Positions 9,336 through 18,100 of a stretch of DNA of 44,563 nt are shown in pieces; positions within the stretch are counted from its first letter, which is position 1, and the number at the start of each line of letters is the position of its first letter. A program made the position numbers and the translations under genes. The notes below the pieces were generated by a model, which saw nothing but the letters and a program-made list of their open reading frames with translations, did not search any database and was not told the origin of the DNA. Source of the DNA: an uncultured bacterium (GTDB lineage Bacteria; Bacteroidota; Bacteroidia; Bacteroidales; Bacteroidaceae); NCBI GenBank assembly GCA_945829115.1, contig CALZTP010000008.1, positions 1-44,563 of the forward strand, given 5' to 3'.

Positions 9336-10355
9336 TTATTTTTTCTTGAAGAGACTCATGTCCTTTTGCCAGCGTGGTTTGCATTCGAAGACTATGACTT
9401 CAAGGGCGAGAAGGAGTACGACAAAGAAACCGATGAGTTGGAACTGGTCGTTGTACTCACTGTAGACAACAGAAGAAATCTCGTTCTTCTGCATCTTTGA
9501 GAGTTCTTCGTTAAGACGCTTCTGCGCATTGCTGGTATTGTCGACATGGATGTATGTGCCACTGCCCGCAGCAGCAATATCCTGACACATTTTCTGGTTT
9601 AGGACTGTCATGACGGTTTGACCATTGTTGTCAATCATATATCCACCCTCACCGTTAGGAATCGGGCTACCAGCAGTAGAGCCGACACCGAGAATGAACA
9701 CCCTCATTCCTGCCTTTTTTGCTGCCTTTGCCGCTTCGAGAGCTCCACCTTCATGGTCTTCACCGTCAGTGATTACGATGATAGCCCTACCGATATTCTT
9801 CTGTTGCGTGAAACTGTTTCTTGCGAGGTTAATGGCTTTTGCGATGTCTGTTCCCTGTTCTTCTATCAGTGCAGGTGTTGTGTTCTGCAGGAACATCTTA
9901 GCAGAGACGTAGTCGGCTGTTATAGGCAGCTGTGTGAAGGCATCACCGGCAAAGACCACGAGTCCGATTTTGTCGTTTGTGAAATTGTCGACCATATCTT
10001 CGACGAGCATCTTTGATTTTGCGAGACGTGATGGAGAGACATCTTCTGCTGTCATGGAGTTAGAGATGTCGAGACAAATCATCGCCTCGATGCCGTTTCT
10101 TTTCTCGTTGCTTACCTTTGTGCCCATTTGTGGTCGGGCGAGCATCAAGATGATGAGTGCTATTGCTCCACACAAGAGGCAGAACTTCACCATTGGGCGG
10201 TGTCGAGAGAGGTCTGGCATCTGTTGCAGAGTTAGTTCCTTATCGCCCCATTCTCCCAATGCTTTTTTCCTTCTCCAGAGCATCCATAGTCTCAGGAGGA
10301 AGAGTACAGGTACTATGACGAGTAAATAGAGATATGTAGGATCTTCGAATCGCAT
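9336..10355 (-). CDS. batB: BatB, von Willebrand factor A membrane protein
   Basis: A 339-residue inner membrane protein. Helices at about 8-25 and 57-73 and a C-terminal helix (about 310-330) flank a VWA domain. The metal-ion-dependent adhesion site is intact: D96-I-S98-N-S100, a threonine in TQLPIT, and TDGED further on. BatA and BatB are paralogues found side by side. In Bacteroides fragilis the bat genes affect aerotolerance, but the molecular activity is unsettled. VWA proteins commonly act with MoxR ATPases, and moxR heads this operon. Confidence 0.92.
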   Translation of the reverse strand: MRFEDPTYLYLLVIVPVLFLLRLWMLWRRKKALGEWGDKELTLQQMPDLSRHRPMVKFCLLCGAIALIILMLARPQMGTKVSNEKRNGIEAMICLDISNSMTAEDVSPSRLAKSKMLVEDMVDNFTNDKIGLVVFAGDAFTQLPITADYVSAKMFLQNTTPALIEEQGTDIAKAINLARNSFTQQKNIGRAIIVITDGEDHEGGALEAAKAAKKAGMRVFILGVGSTAGSPIPNGEGGYMIDNNGQTVMTVLNQKMCQDIAAAGSGTYIHVDNTSNAQKRLNEELSKMQKNEISSVVYSEYNDQFQLIGFFVVLLLALEVIVFECKPRWQKDMSLFKKK

Positions 10356-10519
10356 TGTGATAGTCTTTATTTAACGTTTAGAGGGGGTGTTTAAAATCCG
10401 TTGTCAGAATTTTTCCTTTGCAGAACATTTTTTTCTCTCATGGAATGGTCTGTCAAGAGAGCCGTTGAGGCTTTTGCAGAAGGTTGGTGAGAGTTTTTGT
10501 TTGGAATGCATTCAGCAGG

Positions 10520-11518
10520 TTATGGAATTCTCTTCAGCCATGTAAGTCGTAGAAGAACTTCGAGGAGTAGAGAGAGTAAGGCGAGAAGTGCGAAGGGCTG
10601 GAAAGCCTCGTATCTCTTAGAGAATTTCTTGACGTTAAGCTTTGAGCGTTCCAGTTTATCGATGTCCTCGTAGATTTTTTTCAGTTCCTCGTTGTTTGTG
10701 GCACGATAGAAGCTACCATCTGTCTTCTTTGCTATCTCTGCCAGAGTCTTCGTGTCTATTTCTACTGGGATATTCACATATTGCACTCCTCCTGCCACGG
10801 GAACAGGGTAGGGAGCCACTTTGTTTGTTCCAACACCGATGGTGTAAACTCTTATTCCGAGGCTCTTGGCAATATCTGCAGAGGTGAGAGGAGAGATCTC
10901 TCCAGCATTGTTAGAGCCGTCTGTGAGCAGGATTACGACTTTTGACTTTGCCTTAGAGTCTTTCAGACGTGTTATGGCATTGGCAAGTCCCATACCAACA
11001 GCAGTACCGTCTTCTATCAGTCCACGTGCAGCGATATCTGCACGTACGCTCTGAAGGAGGTTCAGGAGTGAAGCACGGTCGGTGGTCATAGGACACTGTG
11101 TGAATGCCTCTCCAGCAAAGATTGTGAGTCCGATATTATCGTTCGGTCGTGCTGAAATAAATGCAGAAGCAACGCTCTTAGCCGCTTCCATACGGTTTGG
11201 CTTCAAGTCTTCAGCGAGCATGGATGTGGAAACGTCCATAGCAAGCATGATGTCTATACCTTCCACAGACTGCTCGTCCCAAGCATTCCTTGTCTGCGGT
11301 CTACATAGCACGATGACTACGAGAACGAGCGTGATGCATCTGAGTGCCATTGGCAGCCATGCCAATCTTTGGCGTAGCGTTTTTGGAGCATCGAGCAAAA
11401 GCCACGTGTCACTCAGTGTCATGGTTGCTTCTGTACGCTTTCTGAAGCTGAAGTACCATACAAGATATGGTATCAGCAGAAGTAGTAGAAGAAGGTATTC
11501 TTTATTTGCAAATTCCAT
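10520..11518 (-). CDS. batA: BatA, von Willebrand factor A membrane protein
   Basis: A 332-residue paralogue of BatB with the same plan: N-terminal membrane helix (8-22), a second helix (57-72), a VWA domain with MIDAS motif D95-V-S97-T-S99, LTDGSNNAG for the distal metal ligand, and a C-terminal helix. The start is ATG 11518. An in-frame TTG ten codons upstream would only add residues in front of the conserved N-terminal helix. A 165-base gap separates it from batB, the longest gap inside the operon, and I see no promoter or terminator in it. Confidence 0.92.
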   Translation of the reverse strand: MEFANKEYLLLLLLLIPYLVWYFSFRKRTEATMTLSDTWLLLDAPKTLRQRLAWLPMALRCITLVLVVIVLCRPQTRNAWDEQSVEGIDIMLAMDVSTSMLAEDLKPNRMEAAKSVASAFISARPNDNIGLTIFAGEAFTQCPMTTDRASLLNLLQSVRADIAARGLIEDGTAVGMGLANAITRLKDSKAKSKVVILLTDGSNNAGEISPLTSADIAKSLGIRVYTIGVGTNKVAPYPVPVAGGVQYVNIPVEIDTKTLAEIAKKTDGSFYRATNNEELKKIYEDIDKLERSKLNVKKFSKRYEAFQPFALLALLSLLLEVLLRLTWLKRIP

Positions 11519-11601
11519 TGTATAAGTATTGTTTTCCAATAACGACAAGTCATTACTGAACTTTCTTTCCGACTGTTTTCTTACTGTCTGTTTCCTTGAG
11601 A

Positions 11602-12672
11602 TTATTCTATGAGCAGTACGGCTTGCCAGATGATGTATGCAAGGATGCCAATGATGGCAATCTCTGAAACGTATATCATAATCTTTAGGAGCTTGAGAGC
11701 GATATTTGTCTGACGTTCCTCTTTTGACAGCTGTTGTTCCTCACGTTTCTCCACTACAGTCTCCTCTGTTTTTGTGGAGTTGATAAAGTCAATGGCAGAA
11801 ACGAGGTTGCGGTCGTTCTCGTTGATGAGCGTGGAGTATTTGGCAAACTTCACAAGGTCGGCAGTCTCAAAAACCTCACGGAGCTCAGCAACTTTCATAG
11901 GGTCTTCGTTCTGGAGGCGCTCAATGATCTCTCGTGTGGTCATCTCCATGGCAGAGAATCCGAATCGTTCTTTCAGATATATGCGGAGGGTGTCGGTAAG
12001 ACAGGTGTAGTATTCTTTCTGATCTTCTCCTGCCGATAGCTTGTTCTCCTTTATTTCATCGATAGATGTCATCGCCTTTACGTGAGGAGGAATCCGCTTA
12101 ATGATTATGAATGAGATTTTTATAGGCTTATTGCCCTTTCTCAGCAGATAGCAGAGCATAGCGATCACTGCAAGGATGGAAGCGATGGCATAGAGAGCAA
12201 TCAGTGGAGTCCATTCTGCCCAAGAGAATGGGTTTGTCTGAATATCCTTTGGTGGATAGAACTGTTCGAGTTTTGTTGTGTCTACTGGAACATCGAGCAC
12301 CTTCAGTGCCAACTGCTTTCCCATGAACTTCTTCCCCTCTACGAGTACGGAGAGTGGAGCGATATAGTGAAGCTTTGGTTCAAACGATGTTATTCTATAA
12401 ACAATTGTCTGACGGAGAGTGCCATCATCGTTTCTCACACTGTCTCCACGCAACTGTTCCACAACCTCAATGCCAGGAGCAATCATTTTCTGTTGTGAGA
12501 AATCAGGGAATTTCACTTCCGCTTTCTCGTTTGCTGTGACAGAGAGAAAGAGGTGGCATTGGTCGCCCAAAGCAATCTCGATAGAGTCCAGATGTTCCTC
12601 TACCTGTACTTTCTGTGCTTTTGCAATGCCGCAAAGAATGAAGAATGATATGAAAAATAATAATCGTTTCAC
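11602..12672 (-). CDS. BatD-like membrane protein of the Bat operon
   Basis: A 356-residue protein with a signal peptide (1-19, ending GIAKAQ), a periplasmic beta domain (20-150), a membrane helix (about 152-175), a cytoplasmic helical domain (about 185-300) and a C-terminal helix. The order matches the second half of BatD: one beta domain, a helix, then a cytoplasmic domain in which YYTCLTDTLRIYLKERFG parallels FYDEVLRALWGYVSDKM of the fused BatD-BatE. It is probably a short BatD relative placed between the DUF58 protein and batA, as in other Bacteroidetes. The start is GTG at 12672; it gives a canonical signal peptide and no ATG fits better. Confidence 0.8.
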   Translation of the reverse strand: MKRLLFFISFFILCGIAKAQKVQVEEHLDSIEIALGDQCHLFLSVTANEKAEVKFPDFSQQKMIAPGIEVVEQLRGDSVRNDDGTLRQTIVYRITSFEPKLHYIAPLSVLVEGKKFMGKQLALKVLDVPVDTTKLEQFYPPKDIQTNPFSWAEWTPLIALYAIASILAVIAMLCYLLRKGNKPIKISFIIIKRIPPHVKAMTSIDEIKENKLSAGEDQKEYYTCLTDTLRIYLKERFGFSAMEMTTREIIERLQNEDPMKVAELREVFETADLVKFAKYSTLINENDRNLVSAIDFINSTKTEETVVEKREEQQLSKEERQTNIALKLLKIMIYVSEIAIIGILAYIIWQAVLLIE

Positions 12673-12730
12673 GTTTTATTGTTTAGGACATACCTATAAA
12701 TGCAGTAAGGAAACGGCAAGAGCCACTTTC

Positions 12731-13600
12731 TCAACTGCGTTGCTTGAAGAGCATCATAAGATGCTTGACGTAATCGTCTGCTGTAGAGATGGACACGGAG
12801 TCTATTCCTGAATGTGAGAATGTCTCTTTCAGACGTTCCTGACGTTCCTGCCATCTTCTACGGTAAGAGTCTCTCACTCTGGAAGATGATGTGTCAAGAT
12901 ACTGCTCATGACCTGTTTCTGCATCTCGAACTCTCATCAATCCGATGTTCGGCAGTTCTCTATCGCGAAGGTCGTAAACCTGAATGGCTACAATGTCGTG
13001 CTTCCGGTTGCATATCTGGAGTTCCTTCAGGAATGGCTTCTGCTGATAGAAATCGCTGAGCAGGAAGGCAGTACAACGTCTTTTCTGCATTCGAGTTAGA
13101 GTTTCTACGGCTTGTGAGATGTCTGTTCGGTTGCTTTCTGGATGGAAGTCGAGTAGTGTGCGGATGATATAGAGAATATGTTTCTTTCCTTTCTTCGGTG
13201 GAATGAATTTCTCTATATGGTCAGAGAAGAAAATCACTCCGATTTTGTCGTTGTTCTGAATGGCAGAGAATGCTATCGTAGCCGCAATCTCCGTGACCAT
13301 CTCCCGCTTCTCCTGCTTCTGTGAGCCAAATGCGAGAGATCCAGACACGTCTACCATTAGCATCACGGTCAGTTCTCGCTCTTCCTCAAAGACTTTTACG
13401 TATGGGCGGTGGAATCGTGCCGTTACATTCCAGTCAATATCTCGTATGTCATCTCCAAACTGATACTCCCGAACCTCCGAGAACGCCATACCTCTTCCCT
13501 TGAATGCCGAGTGGTATTGTCCGGCAAAGATATTGCTGCTGAGTCCGCGGGTCTTGATTTCTATCTTTCTTACCTTTGAGAGTATTTCGTTGGTGTTCAT
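12731..13600 (-). CDS. DUF58 protein (VWA-like, Bat operon)
   Basis: A 289-residue soluble protein of the DUF58 family, the usual partner of MoxR ATPases. The family signature EVREYQFGDDIRDIDWNVTAR occurs at about 42-62 (acidic, with the RxYxxGDxxRxIDW core). A VWA-like metal site D84-V-S86-G-S88 follows in a hydrophobic strand. No membrane segment, so it probably sits on the cytoplasmic face. It starts 108 bases after moxR; the gap holds a GC-rich palindrome (13655-13681). Confidence 0.9.
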   Translation of the reverse strand: MNTNEILSKVRKIEIKTRGLSSNIFAGQYHSAFKGRGMAFSEVREYQFGDDIRDIDWNVTARFHRPYVKVFEEERELTVMLMVDVSGSLAFGSQKQEKREMVTEIAATIAFSAIQNNDKIGVIFFSDHIEKFIPPKKGKKHILYIIRTLLDFHPESNRTDISQAVETLTRMQKRRCTAFLLSDFYQQKPFLKELQICNRKHDIVAIQVYDLRDRELPNIGLMRVRDAETGHEQYLDTSSSRVRDSYRRRWQERQERLKETFSHSGIDSVSISTADDYVKHLMMLFKQRS

Positions 13601-13654
13601 AGATTGATTTTTATTATACCGTATTATTTTGACGTTTCCCTTCTTCGTGCCATG

Positions 13655-13681
13655 GCAAAGCCGAGCAAGCTCGAGCTTTGC
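13655..13681. repeat. GC-rich palindromic element between moxR and the DUF58 gene
   Basis: GCAAAGC and GCTTTGC arms enclose CGAGC-AA-GCTCG, giving a nearly uninterrupted hairpin. It lies inside the operon rather than at its end and has no T-run tight against it, so it looks more like a REP-type palindrome or mRNA processing hairpin than a terminator. Confidence 0.65.
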
Positions 13682-13708
13682 TTTTTAGGCATACTGAAAA
13701 CGTATTTT

Positions 13709-14692
13709 TTATGGTACCTGAACCTTATTAATGATCTGCGAGATAATCTCTTCGGCAGTGACGTTTGTGGCTTCTGCCTCGTAAGAAAGACCAATGCGGT
13801 GGCGCAATACATCGTAGGCAACAGCGCGCACATCTTCTGGCACAACATATCCGCGACGCTTTATGAAGGCATATGCGCGGGCTGCCTTAGCAAGGTTTAT
13901 GGACGCACGTGGAGAGCCACCGAAAGAAATCAGTGATTTTAGTTCTCCGAGACCATATTTCTCTGGGAAGCGTGTTGCGAAGACGATATCTGCAATATAC
14001 TGCTCAATTTTCTCGTCGATATAAACCTCTCGAACAATCTCTCTTGCGCGTGCTATCTCTGCCTTTGTTGTTACTGGCTTCACCTCAGGGAGTTTCCCTG
14101 CAAGATTCTCACGAATAATGAGTTTCTCCTCCTCGATGGTAGGATAGCTTATTACGACCTTCAACATGAAACGGTCCATCTGTGCTTCGGGAAGAGGGTA
14201 TGTTCCTTCCTGCTCTATAGGGTTTTGTGTAGCCATAACGAGGAATGGGTCAGGAAGTGCAAAGGTGTTATCTCCGATTGTCACCTGATGCTCCTGCATA
14301 GCCTCTAAGAGAGCAGACTGCACCTTTGCTGGGGCACGGTTAATCTCGTCTGCCAATACGAAGTTTGCGAACACCGGACCACGTTTCACCTGGAATTTCT
14401 CGTCTTTCTGAGAGTATATCATCGTACCTGTTACATCGGCAGGGAGAAGGTCAGGAGTGAACTGTATACGGCTAAAGTCTGCATCTACAAGCTTTGACAA
14501 TGTGTTTATTGCCAATGTCTTTGCAAGTCCAGGAACACCCTCGAGAAGGATGTGTCCATCGCTGAGCAGTGAGATGAGTAGAGAGTCAACGAGGTGTTTC
14601 TGTCCAACGATGACTTTGTCCATACCCATTACGAGGTTCTGTATAAACCCTGATTCCTGTTCGATTCTGATATTCAGTTCTCTAATGTCCAT
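13709..14692 (-). CDS. moxR: MoxR family AAA+ ATPase (head of Bat operon)
   Basis: A 327-residue cytoplasmic AAA+ ATPase. Walker A is GVPGLAKT (52-59) and Walker B FVLADEINRA (about 110-119). The MATQNPIEQEGTYPLPEAQMDRF block (sensor 1 and arginine finger region) identifies MoxR rather than other AAA+ groups. MoxR proteins act as chaperones that help mature or insert metal into VWA-containing partners; here these would be DUF58, BatA and BatB. It is the first gene of the Bat operon. The region just upstream holds a strong hairpin ending htrA and no obvious TAnnTTTG promoter. Confidence 0.95.
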   Translation of the reverse strand: MDIRELNIRIEQESGFIQNLVMGMDKVIVGQKHLVDSLLISLLSDGHILLEGVPGLAKTLAINTLSKLVDADFSRIQFTPDLLPADVTGTMIYSQKDEKFQVKRGPVFANFVLADEINRAPAKVQSALLEAMQEHQVTIGDNTFALPDPFLVMATQNPIEQEGTYPLPEAQMDRFMLKVVISYPTIEEEKLIIRENLAGKLPEVKPVTTKAEIARAREIVREVYIDEKIEQYIADIVFATRFPEKYGLGELKSLISFGGSPRASINLAKAARAYAFIKRRGYVVPEDVRAVAYDVLRHRIGLSYEAEATNVTAEEIISQIINKVQVP

Positions 14693-14711
14693 TTCTTAAA
14701 AACAGTGTTGT

Positions 14712-14750
14712 CACCCTACCTCCATAATCTTTTTTTATGGAGGTGGGGTG
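14712..14750 (-). terminator. hairpin between htrA and moxR
   Basis: Two 16-base arms (14712-14727 and 14735-14750) that are complementary except for one G-U pair enclose a 7-base loop. Read on the minus strand, the stem is followed after a few bases by TTTTT. It probably ends htrA transcription or attenuates entry into moxR. Confidence 0.65.
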
Positions 14751-14796
14751 GCATTGGTTATTGAATTTTTATTTTTTTTCTATTAATAGTATTTCG

Positions 14797-16236
14797 TTAA
14801 TCCTCAAGAGGAACAGTGAAGTAATCCTTCTTTCCTGATGGGTACATGCCTTGAATATAGAGCACTGGAGACTTTGATTTGCTTGCTTCCTTGACGATAT
14901 CGTTCAGTTCGCTAACCGTCTTCACAGGCCTCTCGTTAACCTTTAGGATATACACTCCAACAGGAATGCTGCGTTCCTTGAACTTTCCGTTCCCAACCTT
15001 CACAACCTTTATGCCGTAGTTGATGTTCATTTCCTCTTTCTCCTTGTCGTTTATCTCACGGAAAGTAGCTCCAAGGATATCGAGGTCGGCATCTTTCACC
15101 ACATTTGTTGTTCCACGCTCGTTCTTGAGTGTTACGGTAACGTTCTTCTTTGACTTCTTGCGCATGAAGCTTACGTTAACCTTGTCGCCAGGACGCTTTG
15201 TGGCAAGGATTTCCTGAAGTTCTGCCATCTTTGTGACCTTCTGACCGTCAATGGCTGTTATCACGTCTCCCTCCTGAAGGTCTGCATCATAAGCAGCACC
15301 ATCCTCGCTGATCTTTGCAACGTATATTCCCTCGTTTGTTCCGAGGTCTACTTCCTTATGTTGCTCCTTCTGAGCATCTATGTATATTCTCACGTCCTGT
15401 CCCTGAATACCGAGGAGACCACGCTGAACGGTTCCGTATTCCTTGAGGTCTGCCACTACCTTGTTCATGATTGTGGTAGGGATTGCGAAGCCGTAGCCGG
15501 TGAAGTTTCCAGTCTGGGAATAGAGCATAGCATTTATGCCAATCAGTTCACCGCGAGCATTTACGAGGGCACCACCAGAGTTTCCCTGGTTGATGGCAGC
15601 ATCTGTCTGTATGAATGCCTCTATGCCGTTTGCTCCCAGTGAGCGTGCCTTTGCCGATACGATACCAGCAGTTACGGTTGCTCTGAGGTTAAACGGATGT
15701 CCGATGGCGAGCACCCATTCTCCAACCTTTATATCGTCAGAAGAGATGATTTTTATTGCCGGGAGGTTCTTGTCGTTTATTTTTATGAGTGCAAGGTCTG
15801 TTGCCTTGTCTGTTCCGATGATGCGTGCAGAATACTCACGATTGTCGTTAAGGGTTACGGTAAGTTCATCAGCTCCCTCTACGACATGGTTGTTTGTGAC
15901 GATGTATCCGTCTTGACTGATTATGACGCCAGAGCCTGCTCCTTCTTTCTTTGGAGTCTGTATCTTGCGTTTCTGTCCCTGTCCGCGTTGTCCGAAGAAT
16001 GGACTGAAGAAATCTTCAAACGGATCGCTCTGCATTTCCACCTCCTGCACTTTTGAGTTTTGCAGATATTTAATATGTACTACGCAAGGCAGTGCCTTGT
16101 CTGCTGCTACTGTAAGGTCTACAGGCTGTGCTGTTACTGTTGTTGCTGGAGCTGAGTTCAGGACATTGTTTGCCACTGAGATGCCTGCACCTGTTGCTAT
16201 CATTGTGCAGACGCAAAGTAAAAAAGTTTTGTTCAT
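14797..16236 (-). CDS. htrA: HtrA/Deg periplasmic serine protease
   Basis: A 479-residue envelope protease that degrades or refolds misfolded periplasmic proteins. The N-terminal signal (1-22) begins at ATG 16236; the TTG four codons earlier is less likely. The trypsin-like domain has the full triad: H117 in TNNHVVEG, D147 in ATDLALIK and S220 in GNSGGAL. Two PDZ domains follow (about 285-375 and 390-479), the first with GAAYDADLQEGDVI, the classic PDZ ligand-pocket region. A TAACTTTG box lies just upstream (minus strand, 16267-16274) without a good TTTG partner. Confidence 0.95.
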   Translation of the reverse strand: MNKTFLLCVCTMIATGAGISVANNVLNSAPATTVTAQPVDLTVAADKALPCVVHIKYLQNSKVQEVEMQSDPFEDFFSPFFGQRGQGQKRKIQTPKKEGAGSGVIISQDGYIVTNNHVVEGADELTVTLNDNREYSARIIGTDKATDLALIKINDKNLPAIKIISSDDIKVGEWVLAIGHPFNLRATVTAGIVSAKARSLGANGIEAFIQTDAAINQGNSGGALVNARGELIGINAMLYSQTGNFTGYGFAIPTTIMNKVVADLKEYGTVQRGLLGIQGQDVRIYIDAQKEQHKEVDLGTNEGIYVAKISEDGAAYDADLQEGDVITAIDGQKVTKMAELQEILATKRPGDKVNVSFMRKKSKKNVTVTLKNERGTTNVVKDADLDILGATFREINDKEKEEMNINYGIKVVKVGNGKFKERSIPVGVYILKVNERPVKTVSELNDIVKEASKSKSPVLYIQGMYPSGKKDYFTVPLED

Positions 16237-16470
16237 TTCCTTTAACAATTTGGTCTATTCTACATGCAAAGTTAATGTGTGATACTCTTTTCTCATATAT
16301 TTCCCCAGCATTTTTGTCCCATTTTAACATTTTGTATATGAGGTGTAACACTCGTTTATAACTATTCTCTTTGTTTTTTGTTAAAATTAATATAATATAA
16401 ATAGGTGTATTGAGTGGAAGAATTGTTATTCACTGTCTTCTTCACTGTTAGCCTCACTTTGTAATTATGG

Positions 16471-17310
16471 TTATTTTTGCTGTTTCTGCTTATTGTGCGA
16501 GAAGTAGTATTGCCCCTTGTTTTTCGTGAAAGCCCAATAGTTTATGGCGTGGCTTGGACAGTAATGATAGCATGCGAGACAAGTGAGACATTTCCCATTG
16601 TGCTTCCATGCAGGGTGTTTCTTCCCATCTTTTCCTTCGAGAGTGAGATTATCTACTGGACATGCCTTTACGCACCTGCCACAACCGTTACATTTCTCTT
16701 TGTTGACCTTGAAACGTTTGTCTGTTACAAGAGAAGAATAGAACACTTTTCCAAACACCCTACTATAGAGTCGTGGAAACGCCCCTTTTTCTATTGGCAT
16801 GCGTACAGAGCGGTGGTCAACGAGTATTTCAGAGAACCTTTGTATCACACCGTTTGCATTCATTTTCTTCTCAGCCTCACGAAGGTCAGGGTCAACATCG
16901 AAGCCAGGAAGTGCTACATAAGATTCTGGCATAATGATTGAGCAACAGGTATCTACCTTTAACCCTTTAGAAACCAACAGGTTCTCTAACTGTTCTGCAT
17001 ATTCTCCACAACTGTCTCCTGCAGTGAGTAGGAAATATGTATATATGCGTTTTAAAGATGATTCTGGTGTTGCCCCTTGACTATTATTAGCCATTGTTAT
17101 AGTCATCTTTTCTATGAAGGAGCGTACAAATGGTTGCACCCTCCATCCATGAACGGGGAGGCAGAATCCCAGCCGCTCTCCTTCCTTTAGATGTATGTTT
17201 CCACCCTTTTCTGAAGCTTCAAAGATGGAAACCGCCTTATCGTTTGTTACGCTGGCAAGCGTTTCTGCTGCCCAACGTGTATTTCCCGTACATGAAAGAT
17301 AGATAATCAT
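16471..17310 (-). CDS. EFR1 family ferrodoxin (flavodoxin plus 2[4Fe-4S])
   Basis: A 279-residue cytoplasmic redox protein. The N-terminal half is flavodoxin-like: IIYLSCTGNTRWAAE matches the FMN phosphate loop. The C-terminal part has two 4Fe-4S ferredoxin motifs, CNGCGRCVKACP (about 205-216) and CLTCLACYHYCP (about 243-254). This combination defines the EFR1 (flavodoxin-ferredoxin) family, thought to shuttle electrons in anaerobes; the partner is unknown. Convincing promoter elements are not visible. Followed by a small lipoprotein gene 63 bases upstream on the same strand. Confidence 0.9.
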   Translation of the reverse strand: MIIYLSCTGNTRWAAETLASVTNDKAVSIFEASEKGGNIHLKEGERLGFCLPVHGWRVQPFVRSFIEKMTITMANNSQGATPESSLKRIYTYFLLTAGDSCGEYAEQLENLLVSKGLKVDTCCSIIMPESYVALPGFDVDPDLREAEKKMNANGVIQRFSEILVDHRSVRMPIEKGAFPRLYSRVFGKVFYSSLVTDKRFKVNKEKCNGCGRCVKACPVDNLTLEGKDGKKHPAWKHNGKCLTCLACYHYCPSHAINYWAFTKNKGQYYFSHNKQKQQK

Positions 17311-17372
17311 AGTATTTTTATGAGCAAAAAGTGTTTACGTGTTATGGTATTCTCGATGCCTTTGGCAACCTG

Positions 17373-17768
17373 CTATTTATAGTCTTTCTCGGAATATCTC
17401 AGATGTAGAACAATTTTTCCCTCCTTTTCAGAGCGGCAGATATACTCGAAGTTGAATCCGGCATCCTTGTATGCCTTCATGCTTGTGTTCTGGCGGATGG
17501 TGTTGAGGAGTTCTGTACGGATATCATCTTCATGTTCTTTGATAGCCTCTGGGTTGTCTATCTGTCCAGTAAACGTTAGGTAGGTCTTGTGGGTGCGTGT
17601 GGCAACGTCAAAGACAAGGCTATCGGTGATGGCATCGTTCTGGGGTGGGGTGGGACAGTTCTTTTCGGTAAATTCCCTTGCTTCACGCTCTGCACGCTTT
17701 TCTAAGCTTTCGTGGCAGGAAGAGAGCGAGAGAGCGAGGAGCAATGTCGTGAGCACTGGCTTTATCAT
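17373..17768 (-). CDS. small putative lipoprotein
   Basis: 131 residues from ATG 17768. The N-terminus MIKPVLTTLLLALSLSSCHE is a lipoprotein signal with a lipobox-like LSSC, so Cys18 would be lipidated and the mature protein anchored to a membrane. The rest is charged and soluble with no motif I recognise. The start overlaps the stop of the TSCPD gene (ATGA), which argues against the longer frame that starts inside that gene. Confidence 0.8.
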   Translation of the reverse strand: MIKPVLTTLLLALSLSSCHESLEKRAEREAREFTEKNCPTPPQNDAITDSLVFDVATRTHKTYLTFTGQIDNPEAIKEHEDDIRTELLNTIRQNTSMKAYKDAGFNFEYICRSEKEGKIVLHLRYSEKDYK

Positions 17769-18013
17769 ATCATTTCTTTTAATGCCTTTGCAAGCTGGTC
17801 GGGACAACTTGTTACCTTCATACCGCAACGGATTCCTTCCAGACGGGAGATGACATCTTCTGCTTTCATTCCCTTCACGAGTGATGCAATTCCCTGAGTG
17901 TTTCCGTGGCAGCCGCCATAGAACGCCACATTCTCTATCTTTTTCTCGTCGTCAAGTGTTATTTCGAGCATGCTTGCGCAGACGCCCTGTGTTTTGAATG
18001 CTTTTGTCGTCAT
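17765..18013 (-). CDS. TSCPD domain protein (TIGR03905-like)
   Basis: 82 residues starting at ATG 18013. Conserved features are GVCASML, GGCHGNTQGI and the C-terminal CGMKVTSCPDQLA, which contains the family-naming TSCPD residues. The spaced cysteines suggest metal or nucleotide-related binding as in the ribonucleotide reductase C-terminal TSCPD domain; the role of the stand-alone protein is unknown. The upstream extension of the frame overlaps the terminator after yebC and is not used. Confidence 0.85.
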   Translation of the reverse strand: MTTKAFKTQGVCASMLEITLDDEKKIENVAFYGGCHGNTQGIASLVKGMKAEDVISRLEGIRCGMKVTSCPDQLAKALKEMI

Positions 18014-18028
18014 GTTCTTCTTATTGTG

Positions 18029-18082
18029 AAAAAAAACAACAATTACCAGTCTCATGTTCAGAATTTGAGCAAAGACTGGTAA
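18029..18082 (-). terminator. rho-independent terminator after yebC
   Basis: Perfect 10-base arms, TTACCAGTCT (18043-18052) and AGACTGGTAA (18073-18082), are separated by 20 bases. On the minus strand the stem is followed by TTGTTG and a run of eight T. Confidence 0.8.
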
Positions 18083-18100
18083 ATGTTATTTTCATGATGA

